This document shows positions 34,169 through 44,411 of a DNA stretch of 64,000 nucleotides, in pieces. Made by a program: the position numbers and the translations under genes. Below the pieces are notes generated by a model. The model saw only the letters and a program-made list of their open reading frames with translations. It ran no database searches and was not told the DNA's origin. Where the stretch lies: positions 62,001 through 126,000 of the forward strand of contig FJOG01000016.1 of assembly GCA_900073065.1 (NCBI GenBank). The letters run 5' to 3'. Positions within the stretch are counted from its first letter, which is position 1, and every line of letters starts with the position of its first letter. Source of the DNA: Phialocephala subalpina. Lineage: Eukaryota > Ascomycota > Leotiomycetes > Helotiales > Mollisiaceae.

Positions 34169-35019
34169 CTTGGAGTTTTTGACACAGGTTGCAGCATTTT
34201 TGATATGGAGATTCTGCCAGGAGGATATCCAATTCCGGATTAGCGCGCTCGCCTAGCGACCTCCCTTCGCGACTTCCACCCCTTTCTTAACCCAGCCCAC
34301 AACCTTCTTCCTTCTTCATAACTTAGCAAGGGCGAATTCGTGCCACATTCAATAGAGTACTGCACTTTGCCTGGGTTCGACAAACAGTCTTCATTTCCTG
34401 CCCTCGCAAACACAAATTCGTTCACCAAATCTCCAATGACTCCCCTCGATTCGACGACTCCCCATTGGTACTCACACCTCGAGAGGACGATGCAGGACGC
34501 CTCGTAAGGTTCCAATGGCGGTATACTCTCATTGCAGAAGGAGGCATGTGATGATGTTATCTCGTCGCGAGGATGAGTGAGGTTGAGGTGAGGAATCTGG
34601 ATGGCTGGTGAACGGCATTGGTCGAGCCTTCAACGGGTATGTCCATGCAATCCACAACATTATCTCTAAAATTTTGTTCTTTATCTCCTGTGTATATAAC
34701 CTCCCTTTTCAGAAGGTTGGGGTCAGTATTTTGAAAATCCCTTACAGTGAACTATTCTCTGCCCTCTCGTGGTATTTCCAAGCAAGGCGATATCAACGAT
34801 AGCGGGGCTCCCTAGACCCCGCCTCAGGAGTTTTGGTACATGGCAAGACCTGCAAGTGCCGTTCTTTCTTGAATTTTTCTACATCCGTCGATTTGTACGT
34901 TTCATCTGCATTCAGAACTCACGCTCTATACCATCGGCATTCTGTGGCATGTCTTTTGGCTTTCGTTTGCAGCTACAAACACATTCGAGATCACGATCAC
35001 TTCAACAGGTCCTTGCAAG
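34169..35019. other. Intergenic with a possible unrecognised minus-strand ORF
   Basis: A minus-strand frame (34240 to about 34620) reads protein-like but has no usable ATG. The rest is the upstream region of AXL2. Confidence 0.4.
34240..34597 (-). other. Open frame without a start, unrecognised
   Basis: About 119 codons with balanced composition, including SFCNESIPPLEPYEASCIVL, EYQWGVVESRGVIGDLVNEF and SYEEGRRLWAGLRKGWKSRR before the stop at 34240. No ATG lies in frame before an upstream stop, and the only upstream ATG (34640) is in another phase. It may be the last exon of an unseen gene, a remnant, or chance. No family recognised. Confidence 0.3.
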
Positions 35020-38000
35020 ATGGCACTGTGGAGAGCAATTTCTGTTGCTGCCATCTTCGGAACTCTCATTAATGCGATCCCGACTGTCACATTTCCTCTC
35101 AACTCACAAGTACCGCCTGTCGCTCGAGTATCAGAATCCTTCTTCTATACCTTCTCGAGCTCGACATTCTTCTCTACACTTCCTCTTACCTATACCCTCG
35201 TCGATCCTCCCAGTTGGCTATCGTTAGACAATGCCACTCGAACATTACGAGGCACTCCAACCGTTGCTGTCCTTGGGACAGACGCACTAGCTGGTGTGTC
35301 CTTCGGCCTGACTGCCAGCGATACGTCTGGGTCAACTACACTCAATGCGACCCTTGTGGTATCCCAAAACACAGCCCCCTCAATTTTTGTCCCTCTCTCT
35401 ATGCAGCTGCAATCGTTTGGCACCTGCTCACAACCTTCCACCATCTTATACCATCCATCGACGCCATTCAAGATCAGCTTTGATCCAAGGACATTTTCGT
35501 TCAGCAGTAGTAGCACTGGAATGTTCTACTATGCTGTCTCTGTAGATAACACGCCTTTACCAGCTTGGATTACATTTGACAAGAGTACTTTATCGTTCAG
35601 CGGCCAGACGCCCGATTACTATTCTCTCATCGAGCCACCCCAGACCTTCGGAATACAACTCATTGCATCGGACGTGGAAGGCTTTGCTGGGACATCCATA
35701 AATTTGGACATTGAAGTCGGGGTACATTTGTTGGCGTTTAAGAATCAAGTGCTTTCGATCAACGCGGTAGCTGGAGACACCATCAGCCTCGATGGTCTGA
35801 TAGGCAGCCTCCAAATAGATGGCCAGCCTGCCAGCATAGCAGCTATATCGTCGATCACAGCTCAAGTACCGCCATGGATGACTTTTGACAACACCACCCT
35901 TACTCTCCGTGGACTTGTTCCTACAGGTGCAACGTCAGTCAATATTACTGTCCAGGCAACGGACATCTACACTGATACGGGGCTGGCATATGTATATGTG
36001 GATATTGGTGACATCTCCAATTCCACCGTATGGGGCCTCTTCAGCCAATCAATTGGTAGCCTAAATGCCACCATAGACGCCAGCTTCTCTTACGACCTGG
36101 GCACTTATCTGAACAACAGATTAGACACGTCAATGACTGCACAATTCTCACCACTTGAAACATGGTTGTCATTTGATCCTCAGTCCTTCGTCTTTACTGG
36201 TCAAATTCCTTCGAACGTAAAACCATCCGAGATTGAAGTTACGCTAAATGCGAGTTCGAACTCCGATCATAGTATAGATTCACAGTCTTTCGTACTTTCA
36301 ATTGCTACAGTATCACCGAATCGACCCTTAGGAGGTCCAAATCCTTCTAGCACAGCTTCAGCATCTGCCGTCGTTGGAAACCATCGGTTGAGTCTCAAAG
36401 TCATCCTTGCAATTGCCATTCCCATCGGACTATTGGCCATTGGTTTGCTATTCGCTGCCTTCTGCTGCTATCGCAGAAGCCGTACAGCACGGTGGAGCAC
36501 GGAAACCCCTGCAAAGAGTGACATCTCGTCTCCAATGGAAGCAAGGATGAGCATGGCCCCAAGAGTCCGTCCAGGGCGGCTCAACCCACCAGAAGTGCAC
36601 TTGAATACGACTGGCTTCGGTGTCCAAGAGTCCGCCACCAGTTCAGAGGATGTTCCAAATAAAAGAGCTTCGAAAGCCTCCACGAAGCAAGAGATGAGGA
36701 AGTCACAGTCCATGTTCGCGGTAAACGACACTCCTCTTTCACCACTTCAAGAATCGTCAACTTCTGGAAACAGAACGCGAGCAGTTTCAGATAACGGGTT
36801 ATCAAAGACAGATCCGAGCTGGTCGTCAACTCAGGGAAGCGCATACCCAACATTGAGATCATCGGCAACGGGCTCATCAAGGACACAAAGACTGAGTCGA
36901 AATTACTCGAACTACTCCCGGAAAGGTCACTCCAGGCGCTCAGCCGTGGTGTTTTCAGCGAATCCGCCTCGGCCTGTGATGACAAGTAGAATATACTCCC
37001 AGTATACTACTGAGACGACTGGAGATTCAATTCTAGGTCTGCAGGACGTCGACTTCACCTCAACACCACTAGACGACTTTTCAGCATTGGCAAGACACAC
37101 GGCTGTCCTAGATACACCTCAAACTTATGCGAGGAAAACAACGGCGCCTCAAAGGGCATCAAAACAACGGTCAAGATTCATGTCGTCCTCGGGAAGACCG
37201 CTCAGCGGACTTGGACACGGCACTCGAGGTTCTGTATCTTCTAGTTCAGGCCCCTTAGAGAAGAGACGTAGTGTGGGCCATGGACAAGACTGGATGGACG
37301 GACAAAGTCTTTCTCGGGATTCAAGAACCTGGTTGACAGTTGGTACACAAGAAATGTCTGACCAGAATCGTCGCAGCAATACGAGTGCTCTCTCAGACTT
37401 CTCTGACCCAAGGCGTGGATATGCCAACGTGGACGCTAGAATTAGGGCTGTGACGAAAAGCCCGGCGGAGCCAGTGTCGAGCGGTGCGAATTCTCGACAG
37501 TCACGTCCTCTAAGTAGGAGAGTCGGGTCGTCGCCATTCTTCGCTGGTTCATCATCTAGTAGGAATTCGAGGAGATCGCCGAAGAAGACTCGAACATCAT
37601 ATGCAGATTCACCAACTGTCCCCGAGGAAGCGACTATGGCTAGCAACTTGACAGGTCCACCCAACCTGGGCTTCCAAGAACAAAAGCAAGATGACTTGCC
37701 ACGAGACTCGTTTGGAATATCTTACGGTATGGCACGCGAGGGGACGAGGCAATTGAGATCATACATCCAAAGCCAGCTTGCACGAACGAAATCTAAACGC
37801 AGCATGAAATCCATGGAGTCAAAAGACAGTCGATTTGAATCGGCAGCTGGTTCTATGCTCTCGTTGCCACAATCTCGAGCCCAGCGTTCACCCGAACGGC
37901 AACAAATCGACGCTGACTATGAAAACTTCCTACGTGATGGCTTCTCAGAAGAAAGTTGGGAGACACAAGGCAGTGATCATCCCAGCCAAGAGAATATTGT

Positions 38001-38247
38001 ATTATTTGACGCGGAAGAGTCCACAGAAATGATATTGGAAGCAGTACAGGCCAGGTCGAACCTGGCCTGGCGACCTGGGACTTCAGCCTCAAATCCAGTT
38101 TCTCCAAGACCTGGGACGGCAACTTCGGAGGTGAGGTGCATGAGGGGTGCGCAGAGAAGACCGTTGAGTGTTGATGTGAGAGCGAATCATAGGCCGAGCA
38201 GATCTGTTGTGGAGAGAGGGATCGTGGATTATACGGCTTATATTTGA
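35020..38247 (+). CDS. AXL2: Cadherin-like bud-site/polarity protein AXL2
   Basis: Single-pass plasma membrane protein of the Axl2 family, a landmark for axial budding in yeast and for septation or conidiation polarity in moulds. Intronless, 1075 aa. A signal peptide (MALWRAISVAAIFGTLINA) leads into the extracellular part with dystroglycan-type cadherin-like (CADG) repeats: FFYTFSSSTFFSTLPLTYTL, PSWLSLDNATRTLRGTP, LPAWITFDKSTLSFSGQTP, VPPWMTFDNTTLTLRGLVP and LETWLSFDPQSFVFTGQIP. The membrane helix (VILAIAIPIGLLAIGLLFAA, about residues 459-480) is followed by CCYRRSR. The roughly 590-residue Ser/Arg-rich cytoplasmic tail has many potential phosphorylation sites. Confidence 0.93.
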   Translation: MALWRAISVAAIFGTLINAIPTVTFPLNSQVPPVARVSESFFYTFSSSTFFSTLPLTYTLVDPPSWLSLDNATRTLRGTPTVAVLGTDALAGVSFGLTASDTSGSTTLNATLVVSQNTAPSIFVPLSMQLQSFGTCSQPSTILYHPSTPFKISFDPRTFSFSSSSTGMFYYAVSVDNTPLPAWITFDKSTLSFSGQTPDYYSLIEPPQTFGIQLIASDVEGFAGTSINLDIEVGVHLLAFKNQVLSINAVAGDTISLDGLIGSLQIDGQPASIAAISSITAQVPPWMTFDNTTLTLRGLVPTGATSVNITVQATDIYTDTGLAYVYVDIGDISNSTVWGLFSQSIGSLNATIDASFSYDLGTYLNNRLDTSMTAQFSPLETWLSFDPQSFVFTGQIPSNVKPSEIEVTLNASSNSDHSIDSQSFVLSIATVSPNRPLGGPNPSSTASASAVVGNHRLSLKVILAIAIPIGLLAIGLLFAAFCCYRRSRTARWSTETPAKSDISSPMEARMSMAPRVRPGRLNPPEVHLNTTGFGVQESATSSEDVPNKRASKASTKQEMRKSQSMFAVNDTPLSPLQESSTSGNRTRAVSDNGLSKTDPSWSSTQGSAYPTLRSSATGSSRTQRLSRNYSNYSRKGHSRRSAVVFSANPPRPVMTSRIYSQYTTETTGDSILGLQDVDFTSTPLDDFSALARHTAVLDTPQTYARKTTAPQRASKQRSRFMSSSGRPLSGLGHGTRGSVSSSSGPLEKRRSVGHGQDWMDGQSLSRDSRTWLTVGTQEMSDQNRRSNTSALSDFSDPRRGYANVDARIRAVTKSPAEPVSSGANSRQSRPLSRRVGSSPFFAGSSSSRNSRRSPKKTRTSYADSPTVPEEATMASNLTGPPNLGFQEQKQDDLPRDSFGISYGMAREGTRQLRSYIQSQLARTKSKRSMKSMESKDSRFESAAGSMLSLPQSRAQRSPERQQIDADYENFLRDGFSEESWETQGSDHPSQENIVLFDAEESTEMILEAVQARSNLAWRPGTSASNPVSPRPGTATSEVRCMRGAQRRPLSVDVRANHRPSRSVVERGIVDYTAYI

Positions 38248-38552
38248 GTGTGTTCTAACTTCTTAGATGATGGATGCTGGATGATATTTTGGTTATGTCC
38301 TATATGGATAGGGAAGAGATAATGTAAAGCAATGCGAGCACATCTTGATTCTTACGATATATGAAGTCTTAGATTTGAGTTATTTTGATACCGAAGTCCA
38401 GGCTTGATTAGCGTACCAAGATTGATTGTGTAGGGTCAAGTCCCAATTTTTCACATCTGCGGCCCGCCTCGAGTCTTTGGTGATTGTCAGTCCAATCAGA
38501 GAGCACTATTTTCTACTCTCATTCTCGAGCCTTCAGTACTTCAGGTCCTCTT

Positions 38553-38939
38553 CTAGTCTCTCAACCAAGGGCGAACTCTCCTGGAAATAAAGAATGCAAG
38601 CTCAGGACCAGCAGGAGCGTCAAGATGCCAAATCAAACAGAAACAGGAGAAGCTCACCTGAGTCATACTGGACTCCGAATCACACCTGATACCCAAGATA
38701 TCCCCTTTCCACCCCCACAAAGGCCCGACACAGTCCTCGTTATTCATATCGACCCGATGCAAAAACCAATCCTCTGGTTGTGTTTCAACGCATTGCGGCT
38801 TCACATCGTCTGGATCTTTCCCCCGATGATATTCGAGTTCGTGCAAAATTGGCAATGACCTGATCTTATAGCACCGGTACTGGGGAGTCTGGCTATAACT
38901 CTTGGTCTCTTCTGTGGCTTTCTTGGGGTCGGATATCAA
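38553..38939 (-). CDS. Small unrecognised ORF, copy A of a local duplication
   Basis: About 128 codons. A hydrophobic stretch precedes it in the same frame (YLLLFSVILI). Then come a charged segment and the block LHELEYHRGKDPDDVKPQCV with ETQPEDWFLHR. The block is shared with copy B (RYEVEYRWARYIEDVKAQSV, ECQPEEFLLH). That conservation between diverged copies suggests it was once, or still is, coding. No ATG with a clean signal or membrane start was fixed. Function unknown. Confidence 0.35.
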   Translation of the reverse strand: MISDPKKATEETKSYSQTPQYRCYKIRSLPILHELEYHRGKDPDDVKPQCVETQPEDWFLHRVDMNNEDCVGPLWGWKGDILGIRCDSESSMTQVSFSCFCLIWHLDAPAGPELAFFISRRVRPWLRD

Positions 38940-39376
38940 TATAACAGAGAAGAGGAGGAGATATGGTGATGGAGAGAGTTGTGCTTGATGAGGCCGAATA
39001 ATTGAACTGTTGGAAAGAAGCTAACCACTGCGGAGCATGGGGATAGAGTGAATGCTCCTCACCCCGAGATGTATAAAGATGACTGGATGGTATTCAGGGC
39101 ACCGCAATTGAGTTTTTGGTAAGTTTCCCACCCACGAGATGGGCAGGCCGGCCCGACTCTTTGATGGCAGTCCGTTTGAATTGAACAACGAAGAGACACC
39201 CTAGCTAACAACCTTCATTGAACACCTCTCAAGATGTCGCATTATATTTCAAATCAATTCCAAAACGCATAACTCACACATAATACCAGTAGATTCCAAA
39301 TACGAATCTCGAGATGGCAAATCAAAGAGAAACTGAAGAACCTCAAACCTGACATCATACACAGAGCTCTAATCAA

Positions 39377-39700
39377 TCATCTCCACCAGAGCACAATAAA
39401 CTCCTCATCGCTCTCCGCTTCACCTGAATGCAAGAGGAACTCCTCCGGTTGGCATTCAACGCTTTGTGCCTTTACATCTTCTATATATCTTGCCCAACGA
39501 TACTCCACTTCATACCGATCTAGATGAGCTGGAGGGAGCACTAGTGGGACTTCTTGGCATTTTCCTTCTTACTCTTGTATTTTTTGAGGCTGCTGCTGGC
39601 TAGTATAAATCCGATGAGGAACAGTGGGGAGATGGGTAGGAGGATGGGGGATATAGTGATTAGTGGATGGGGTGAGTGGGAGAGCTGTTGGATGAATTAG
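39377..39700 (-). pseudogene. Small membrane-protein-like ORF, copy B of a local duplication
   Basis: A hydrophobic exon (ITISPILLPISPLFLIGFIL then SSSLKKYK) can be joined by a 44-nt intron (donor GTAAGA near 39584, acceptor TCCAG near 39533) to THLDRYEVEYRWARYIEDVK, ECQPEEFLLHSGEAESDEEF and a stop at 39377. The perfect 250-bp tandem duplication repeats its membrane segment and part of the next exon, so the locus is disrupted. Similar in order to copy A. Function unknown. Confidence 0.3.
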
Positions 39701-39986
39701 TGTTGGGTTGTGGAGAGAGAGAGTGTGTAGATTTGGATCTTGCCCAACGATACTCCACTTCATACCGATCTAGATGAGCTGGAGGGAGCACTAGTGGGAC
39801 TTCTTGGCATTTTCCTTCTTACTCTTGTATTTTTTGAGGCTGCTGCTGGCTAGTATAAATCCGATGAGGAACAGTGGGGAGATGGGTAGGAGGATGGGGG
39901 ATATAGTGATTAGTGGATGGGGTGAGTGGGAGAGCTGTTGGATGAATTAGTGTTGGGTTGTGGAGAGAGAGAGTGTGTAGATTTGG
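39487..39986. repeat. Perfect tandem duplication, 2 x 250 bp
   Basis: 39487-39736 and 39737-39986 are identical base for base, both starting ATCTTGCCCAACGATACTCC and ending GTGTGTAGATTTGG. Absence of any difference means a very recent event or an assembly duplication. Confidence 0.95.
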
Positions 39987-40110
39987 GTCAGGTGAATCGT
40001 AGAAACAATTGACGGCAATACCTGTTGAGAGGTGATTTGAAAGCTTTGAAATCATGTAGAATACTCTTAAAGACTCCTTTGTGGCTTTGTTTGAGAGGGC
40101 TACATAGAGC

Positions 40111-40931
40111 CTAGTTAGCTGCCATAGCTTTCAACCAAGCCTCTGGAAACCTAATACTCAACAATACCTTCTGCTCCTCTCTTAGAACCTGTATGTAAAT
40201 GAAGGGACTGAACCTCCAGCTCAAGTCCCAATACTGAGTAACTAGACTGGGGCAGTTGATCACTTGATCGTTCGGGATATCCAAGGAACCCTTGCTCAGC
40301 ACGAGAGGCCAACTCCTTGTTGGTTCTCGGGATATTTCAATGCTTATAGACCATCTCGAGAGGTAAAACACGGATATACCGGAACTTTGTGCAAATATGT
40401 GATAAAGCGTCGAATCAAGTTCCGGAGATAAATGATCTTGGGTGAGGCTGGAGAGCATGTTGGGATGTTCGTCGCAAAGAATTGTCTTGTCCCTGGTCCA
40501 GCCGGCTCTGAAGGGGTTCAGAAGCTCCAAAGCTTGCGTCCTCCAATCTCTGTAGAAACTTAAATAATTTTCCGTATAGAAGCGTTCCAGAATGCCTGTT
40601 GAAGGGGTGTCGAATCAATGCTGAATGCCGGAAGAAACCCCAAGAGGACAGTAAAGCAATCTGGTGACGAGTTGAAACAAGCACGGTGTGATCCAGACCG
40701 AGCAATCCAATATTGGCCTGTGCTTGGCCGTTGCGTTTTAAATTGCTTCTCTTCCCCAGAAATGTGTTTCCCCGAGATATCTATGAGCTTCTGCAAGGAT
40801 GGCCTAGACCCCCAAATGACGCAGTCAGCGCTTCTGCCACACTTCAGTCTCCTGCACCCAGCGCCACTGGGAATATCGGCAGAGTGTCCCCCCTCCTTGC
40901 GTGCTCTCCCAAGAGCAAGCACAGGGCTCAA
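40111..40931 (-). CDS. Uncertain gene, unrecognised
   Basis: The 3' part (40111 to about 40595) has a protein-like frame: ILERFYTENYLSFYRDWRTQ, then LELLNPFRAGWTRDKTILCD and WRFSPFIYIQVLREEQKVLL, ending EAWLKAMAAN. An acceptor-like CAACAG ends at 40596. The 5' part lies in another frame (SLQKLIDISGKHISGEEKQF ... CFTVLLGFLPAFSIDSTP, about 40620-40820). Exon joining is unclear: an intron with a weak donor (GTGCTT near 40680) or a one-base shift could connect them. No family recognised. Confidence 0.3.
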
Positions 40932-41617
40932 TATATATGATATGATCTGACAAGACCGAGTTATCCTGGGAACTCATCTTACAGGAGATCAGCCACGGCC
41001 ATTGCTCACGGTGCAGGCCGCGGAACCGGGCAGAAATCAGGGTCCGCTAATGCATCCCAACCTGTCCCCCTCGAAGTGAAGTCGAACGTAGCCTATGAGA
41101 GAGCACTGACGATGCTGCCCCGTCATCTGCGCCAGCCAAGGTGATTTTGCTGTGCAACACCACAATGAGTGAGGGTGAAAATCTTGTAGACGAGTCCGAA
41201 GCCTTAAATCCCATCTTTGAAAGAGCTTCAATCCAACATCGAAAAGGCACACTGGCAGAATTGACCCGCTAGGCTGACCGCCGCTTTGTATCTCTTCCGT
41301 CGCCGTTTTTAACAGAGTGCCTAGTAACCGAACGGCTAGCACAGCTTGAGGGAGCAGACAAATCGTCATTTTCTTGAGCACCAGTCTTTGTTCGTTCACA
41401 CGCGACACCCTCTGTGGTAACTTTTCTACCTCCAAGACGAATATCCCGAAAACCTCGAACATTCCTGGTACAGATGAACAGATAGCTTCCTATCCACTCC
41501 TGAAATTCCCCTCCACGCGACGCAACCCCGCACACCCTTCCTTGTTCCTAAACGGCAAGACGAGAAGATTAATCCCACCTCCATCCGCTGATCTTGAGGA
41601 CACGATAGACTGTTACT
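40932..41617. other. Upstream region of the PP2C gene
   Basis: No gene recognised. Overlapping frames on both strands (41037-41535) have no motif and lie where the promoter and 5' UTR should be. Confidence 0.4.
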
Positions 41618-43487
41618 ATGGGTCAGACTCTGTCCGAACCGGTTGTCGAGAAGGTACGAAGAATGTTTTCCTGTTGTGACAAAGACCGTCGTCATTGTCA
41701 GCTCAACTGTGCATTGTCTGCATTTTGCCGTCCTACAACTTACTGGAAATGTGCGCGCGTGGCTATACGCAAAGCACTTGACGCATGTATGGATCAGTGG
41801 AAAAGTTCAGACTAAGGAGGAGCGTCCGCCTTGTCAAAAGCCTCCTCCTCTGCTGTCGTTGTTTCGACGCGCTTCACACTACTCTGATTTTCGTGTTCGG
41901 CTGTTTTCCTTGTATACTGACATCTACGATCTAGACCTCCGCGAATGGTGGAGATGAACGTTTAATATTCGGCGTCTCGTCCATGCAAGGGTGGCGAATT
42001 AGCATGGAGGATGCCCACGCGGCAGTGCTCGATCTACAATCTGTTGCGGAGGAGGGCAAGGAGACGAAGCCCGCAGGCGTTGACACAAGGCTCTCGTTCT
42101 TTGGCGTATACGATGGGCATGGAGGAGACAAAGTTGCGCAATTTGCTGGAGAGAACATCCACCAAATTATCGCAAAGCAAGAAGCGTTCAAGAAGGGCGA
42201 CATTGAACAAGCCTTGAAGGATGGTTTCCTGGCCACAGACAGAGCAATTTTGAATGGTCAGCATATGTGAACACAAGACGGTGGTATGGGAAACTGACTC
42301 GTGGTTTACAGACCCACGGTACGAGGAAGAAGTTTCCGGATGCACCGCCTCAGTTGGAATTGTCTCCGCGAAGAAGATATACGTGGTATGTTGCTCCTTG
42401 ATCCTCAAGGAATGTCAATTAACCGTTTTAGGCCAATGCTGGTGATTCGAGAAGCGTGCTCGGTGTGAAGGGCAGGGCCAAGCCGTTGTCGTTTGACCAC
42501 AAGCCGCAAAATGAAGGTAAGAGTCTTGTTACCTCTATGACGCGTCCGATCGCTGATGATCGTGTAGGCGAGAAAGCCCGCATCACAGCTGCTGGTGGTT
42601 TCGTGGATTTCGGTCGTGTCAATGGCAATCTTGCTCTCTCTCGAGCTATTGGTGACTTTGAATTCAAGAAGAGTGCCGAGCTGGCCCCTGAACAGCAAAT
42701 TGTGACCGCGTTCCCTGATGTCACAGTCCACGATATCTCCGACGACGATGAGTTCTTGGTTGTCGCTTGTGACGGTAAGAAACTTCTTCACTTCATATTA
42801 CACGCTTCTGACCAGATGACGCCTAGGAATCTGGGATTGCCAGTCTTCGCAAGCCGTCGTCGAATTTGTTCGACGAGGAATTGCTGCAAAGCAGGACCTT
42901 TCTAAAATTTGTGAGAACATGATGGACAACTGCCTCGCCTCCAACTCAGAAACTGGCGGTGTCGGCTGCGACAATATGACCATGATCGTTGTCGGTCTCC
43001 TTGGTGGCAAGTCGAAGGAGCATTGGTATGAGGAGATCGCGAAGCGCGTTGCGAACGGAGATGGCCCTTGTGCTCCTCCAGAGTATGGCAAGTACTTTTG
43101 TTTGTTAGAACTTCACAAAGCATGGCTAACATCCATGTAGCGGAATTCCGGGGTCCAGGAGTTCATCATAACTTTGATGATAGCGACAGTGGTTACGACG
43201 TCGACATGGACCAGAAGTCGAAGGGTTTTGGTAATCAGCGTGGTCGGATCATTCTTTTAGGCGACGGTACCGAAGTTCTCACAGATTCCGATGATACGGA
43301 GATGTTCGATCACAGCGAGGAAGACCAAGACCTTGCAAGTCAAGTCTCCAAGGCACCAGTTTCTGCCAGCCAAGAGCCAAAGACAACCGAGCCACAGTAC
43401 AAGAGCGCCATCGACGAAGTTCTTCCAAAATCCACTACAAATACTGAGAAAAAAGATACACCTAGCTCTGATATCAAGAAAGAGTAA
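41618..43487 (+). CDS. PTC2: Type 2C protein phosphatase (PTC2/PTC3 group)
   Basis: Mg/Mn-dependent Ser/Thr phosphatase; yeast orthologues dampen the HOG MAP kinase and DNA-damage checkpoint kinases. Seven exons (41618-41653, 41935-42256, 42312-42385, 42432-42516, 42568-42774, 42827-43087, 43141-43487) give 443 aa. The N-terminal [12 protein letters not shown] starts with a myristoylation-type Gly. Metal-site motifs are [41 protein letters not shown] and [12 protein letters not shown]. The first intron is long (281 nt). The last (43088-43140) has a GC donor. The 51-nt intron at 42517-42567 is stop-free and frame-neutral. The 130-residue C-terminus is acidic. Confidence 0.93.
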
Positions 43488-44411
43488 GGATACTCACACG
43501 ATACCCCCATCTGTCCGGACCAGGTCTATATCGGATAGACCAGTTATATCGCCCGCCGAATCTCTGGGAGCTTGATGATCTTAGATGGTTGTCCATTTGC
43601 AGCGCAGCTTAATACGGAGGGGTGCTTGTGGTTGTATAGCAGAACGTGAATTGCGGCGTTGCGTTTTGCTTCCTCTCAGCCTTGTTATCAGCTGGTAGGT
43701 CTATAAGGGAGGTAGGGCGGGCACAGCACTTCCCCATATTGCAGCATACGGTATCTCAGGCGGCGGAATTTCTACATTTTCTTTTTGTGCTTATGATCTC
43801 CATCACGCAGCGGGTTTTATGTTGACTGTTTTCTTTTGCATCGCAGATTTTACGAAAGGGAAGGATGGGTTCTAGAATAGGCCAGCAGTTGCATTGCACG
43901 AAGAACTGCCAATTGAGAACTAAAACTTTTCACAAACTGTGCTCGCTACTCGTAGCGAGCTCATCCACAAACCCCAACAGACACATCCACAGGTGAGTTG
44001 ATGTCCAGATACGCGTATAGTGGCGAAAAGGGGTAAGGCCTCCACTCAGCCTCGTGCCAAGCCTCTACTGCACGTGCATCGCGATGACGGAACTAAATTA
44101 CTTCCAAGAAACTGGTTCCAGCAATCTTGGATTTAATTATTTAATTCTGGCTTGTGCTTCAAGAGACACTTCTGTCTTTCCCTCTATTTATTTCGAAATA
44201 TTCCCTCGTTTGGGGAATTGTTCATTTTTTCGATAAGAAAAGAGTTGTGCAACCTGAACTGAACCCTGCGATCCCGGTCAAAATAATTTAAACCAGAATC
44301 AGAAGCCTGTACACCTTTCCATCATCCGACCACAACCCCTTTTGATCGTTGATCAACGAGCCACTTCATCCGGGTCCGCAAGTCGAGCAATCAAATCAAC
44401 AAGAACTCGCA
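43488..44411. other. Intergenic, upstream region of PCT1
   Basis: About 0.9 kb without a recognisable gene. AT-rich patches near 44130-44300. Confidence 0.45.

Larger units (their letters stand above)
38248..40110. other. Accessory stretch with nested duplications
   Basis: Holds two related minus-strand small ORFs (38553-38939 and 39377 to about 39700) lying in a diverged tandem duplication, and a perfect 2 x 250 bp repeat. No housekeeping gene. Confidence 0.5.

Noticed and set aside
41037..41535. Minus-strand frames upstream of the PP2C gene
   Set aside because: No domain and poor composition; they occupy the expected promoter and 5' UTR.
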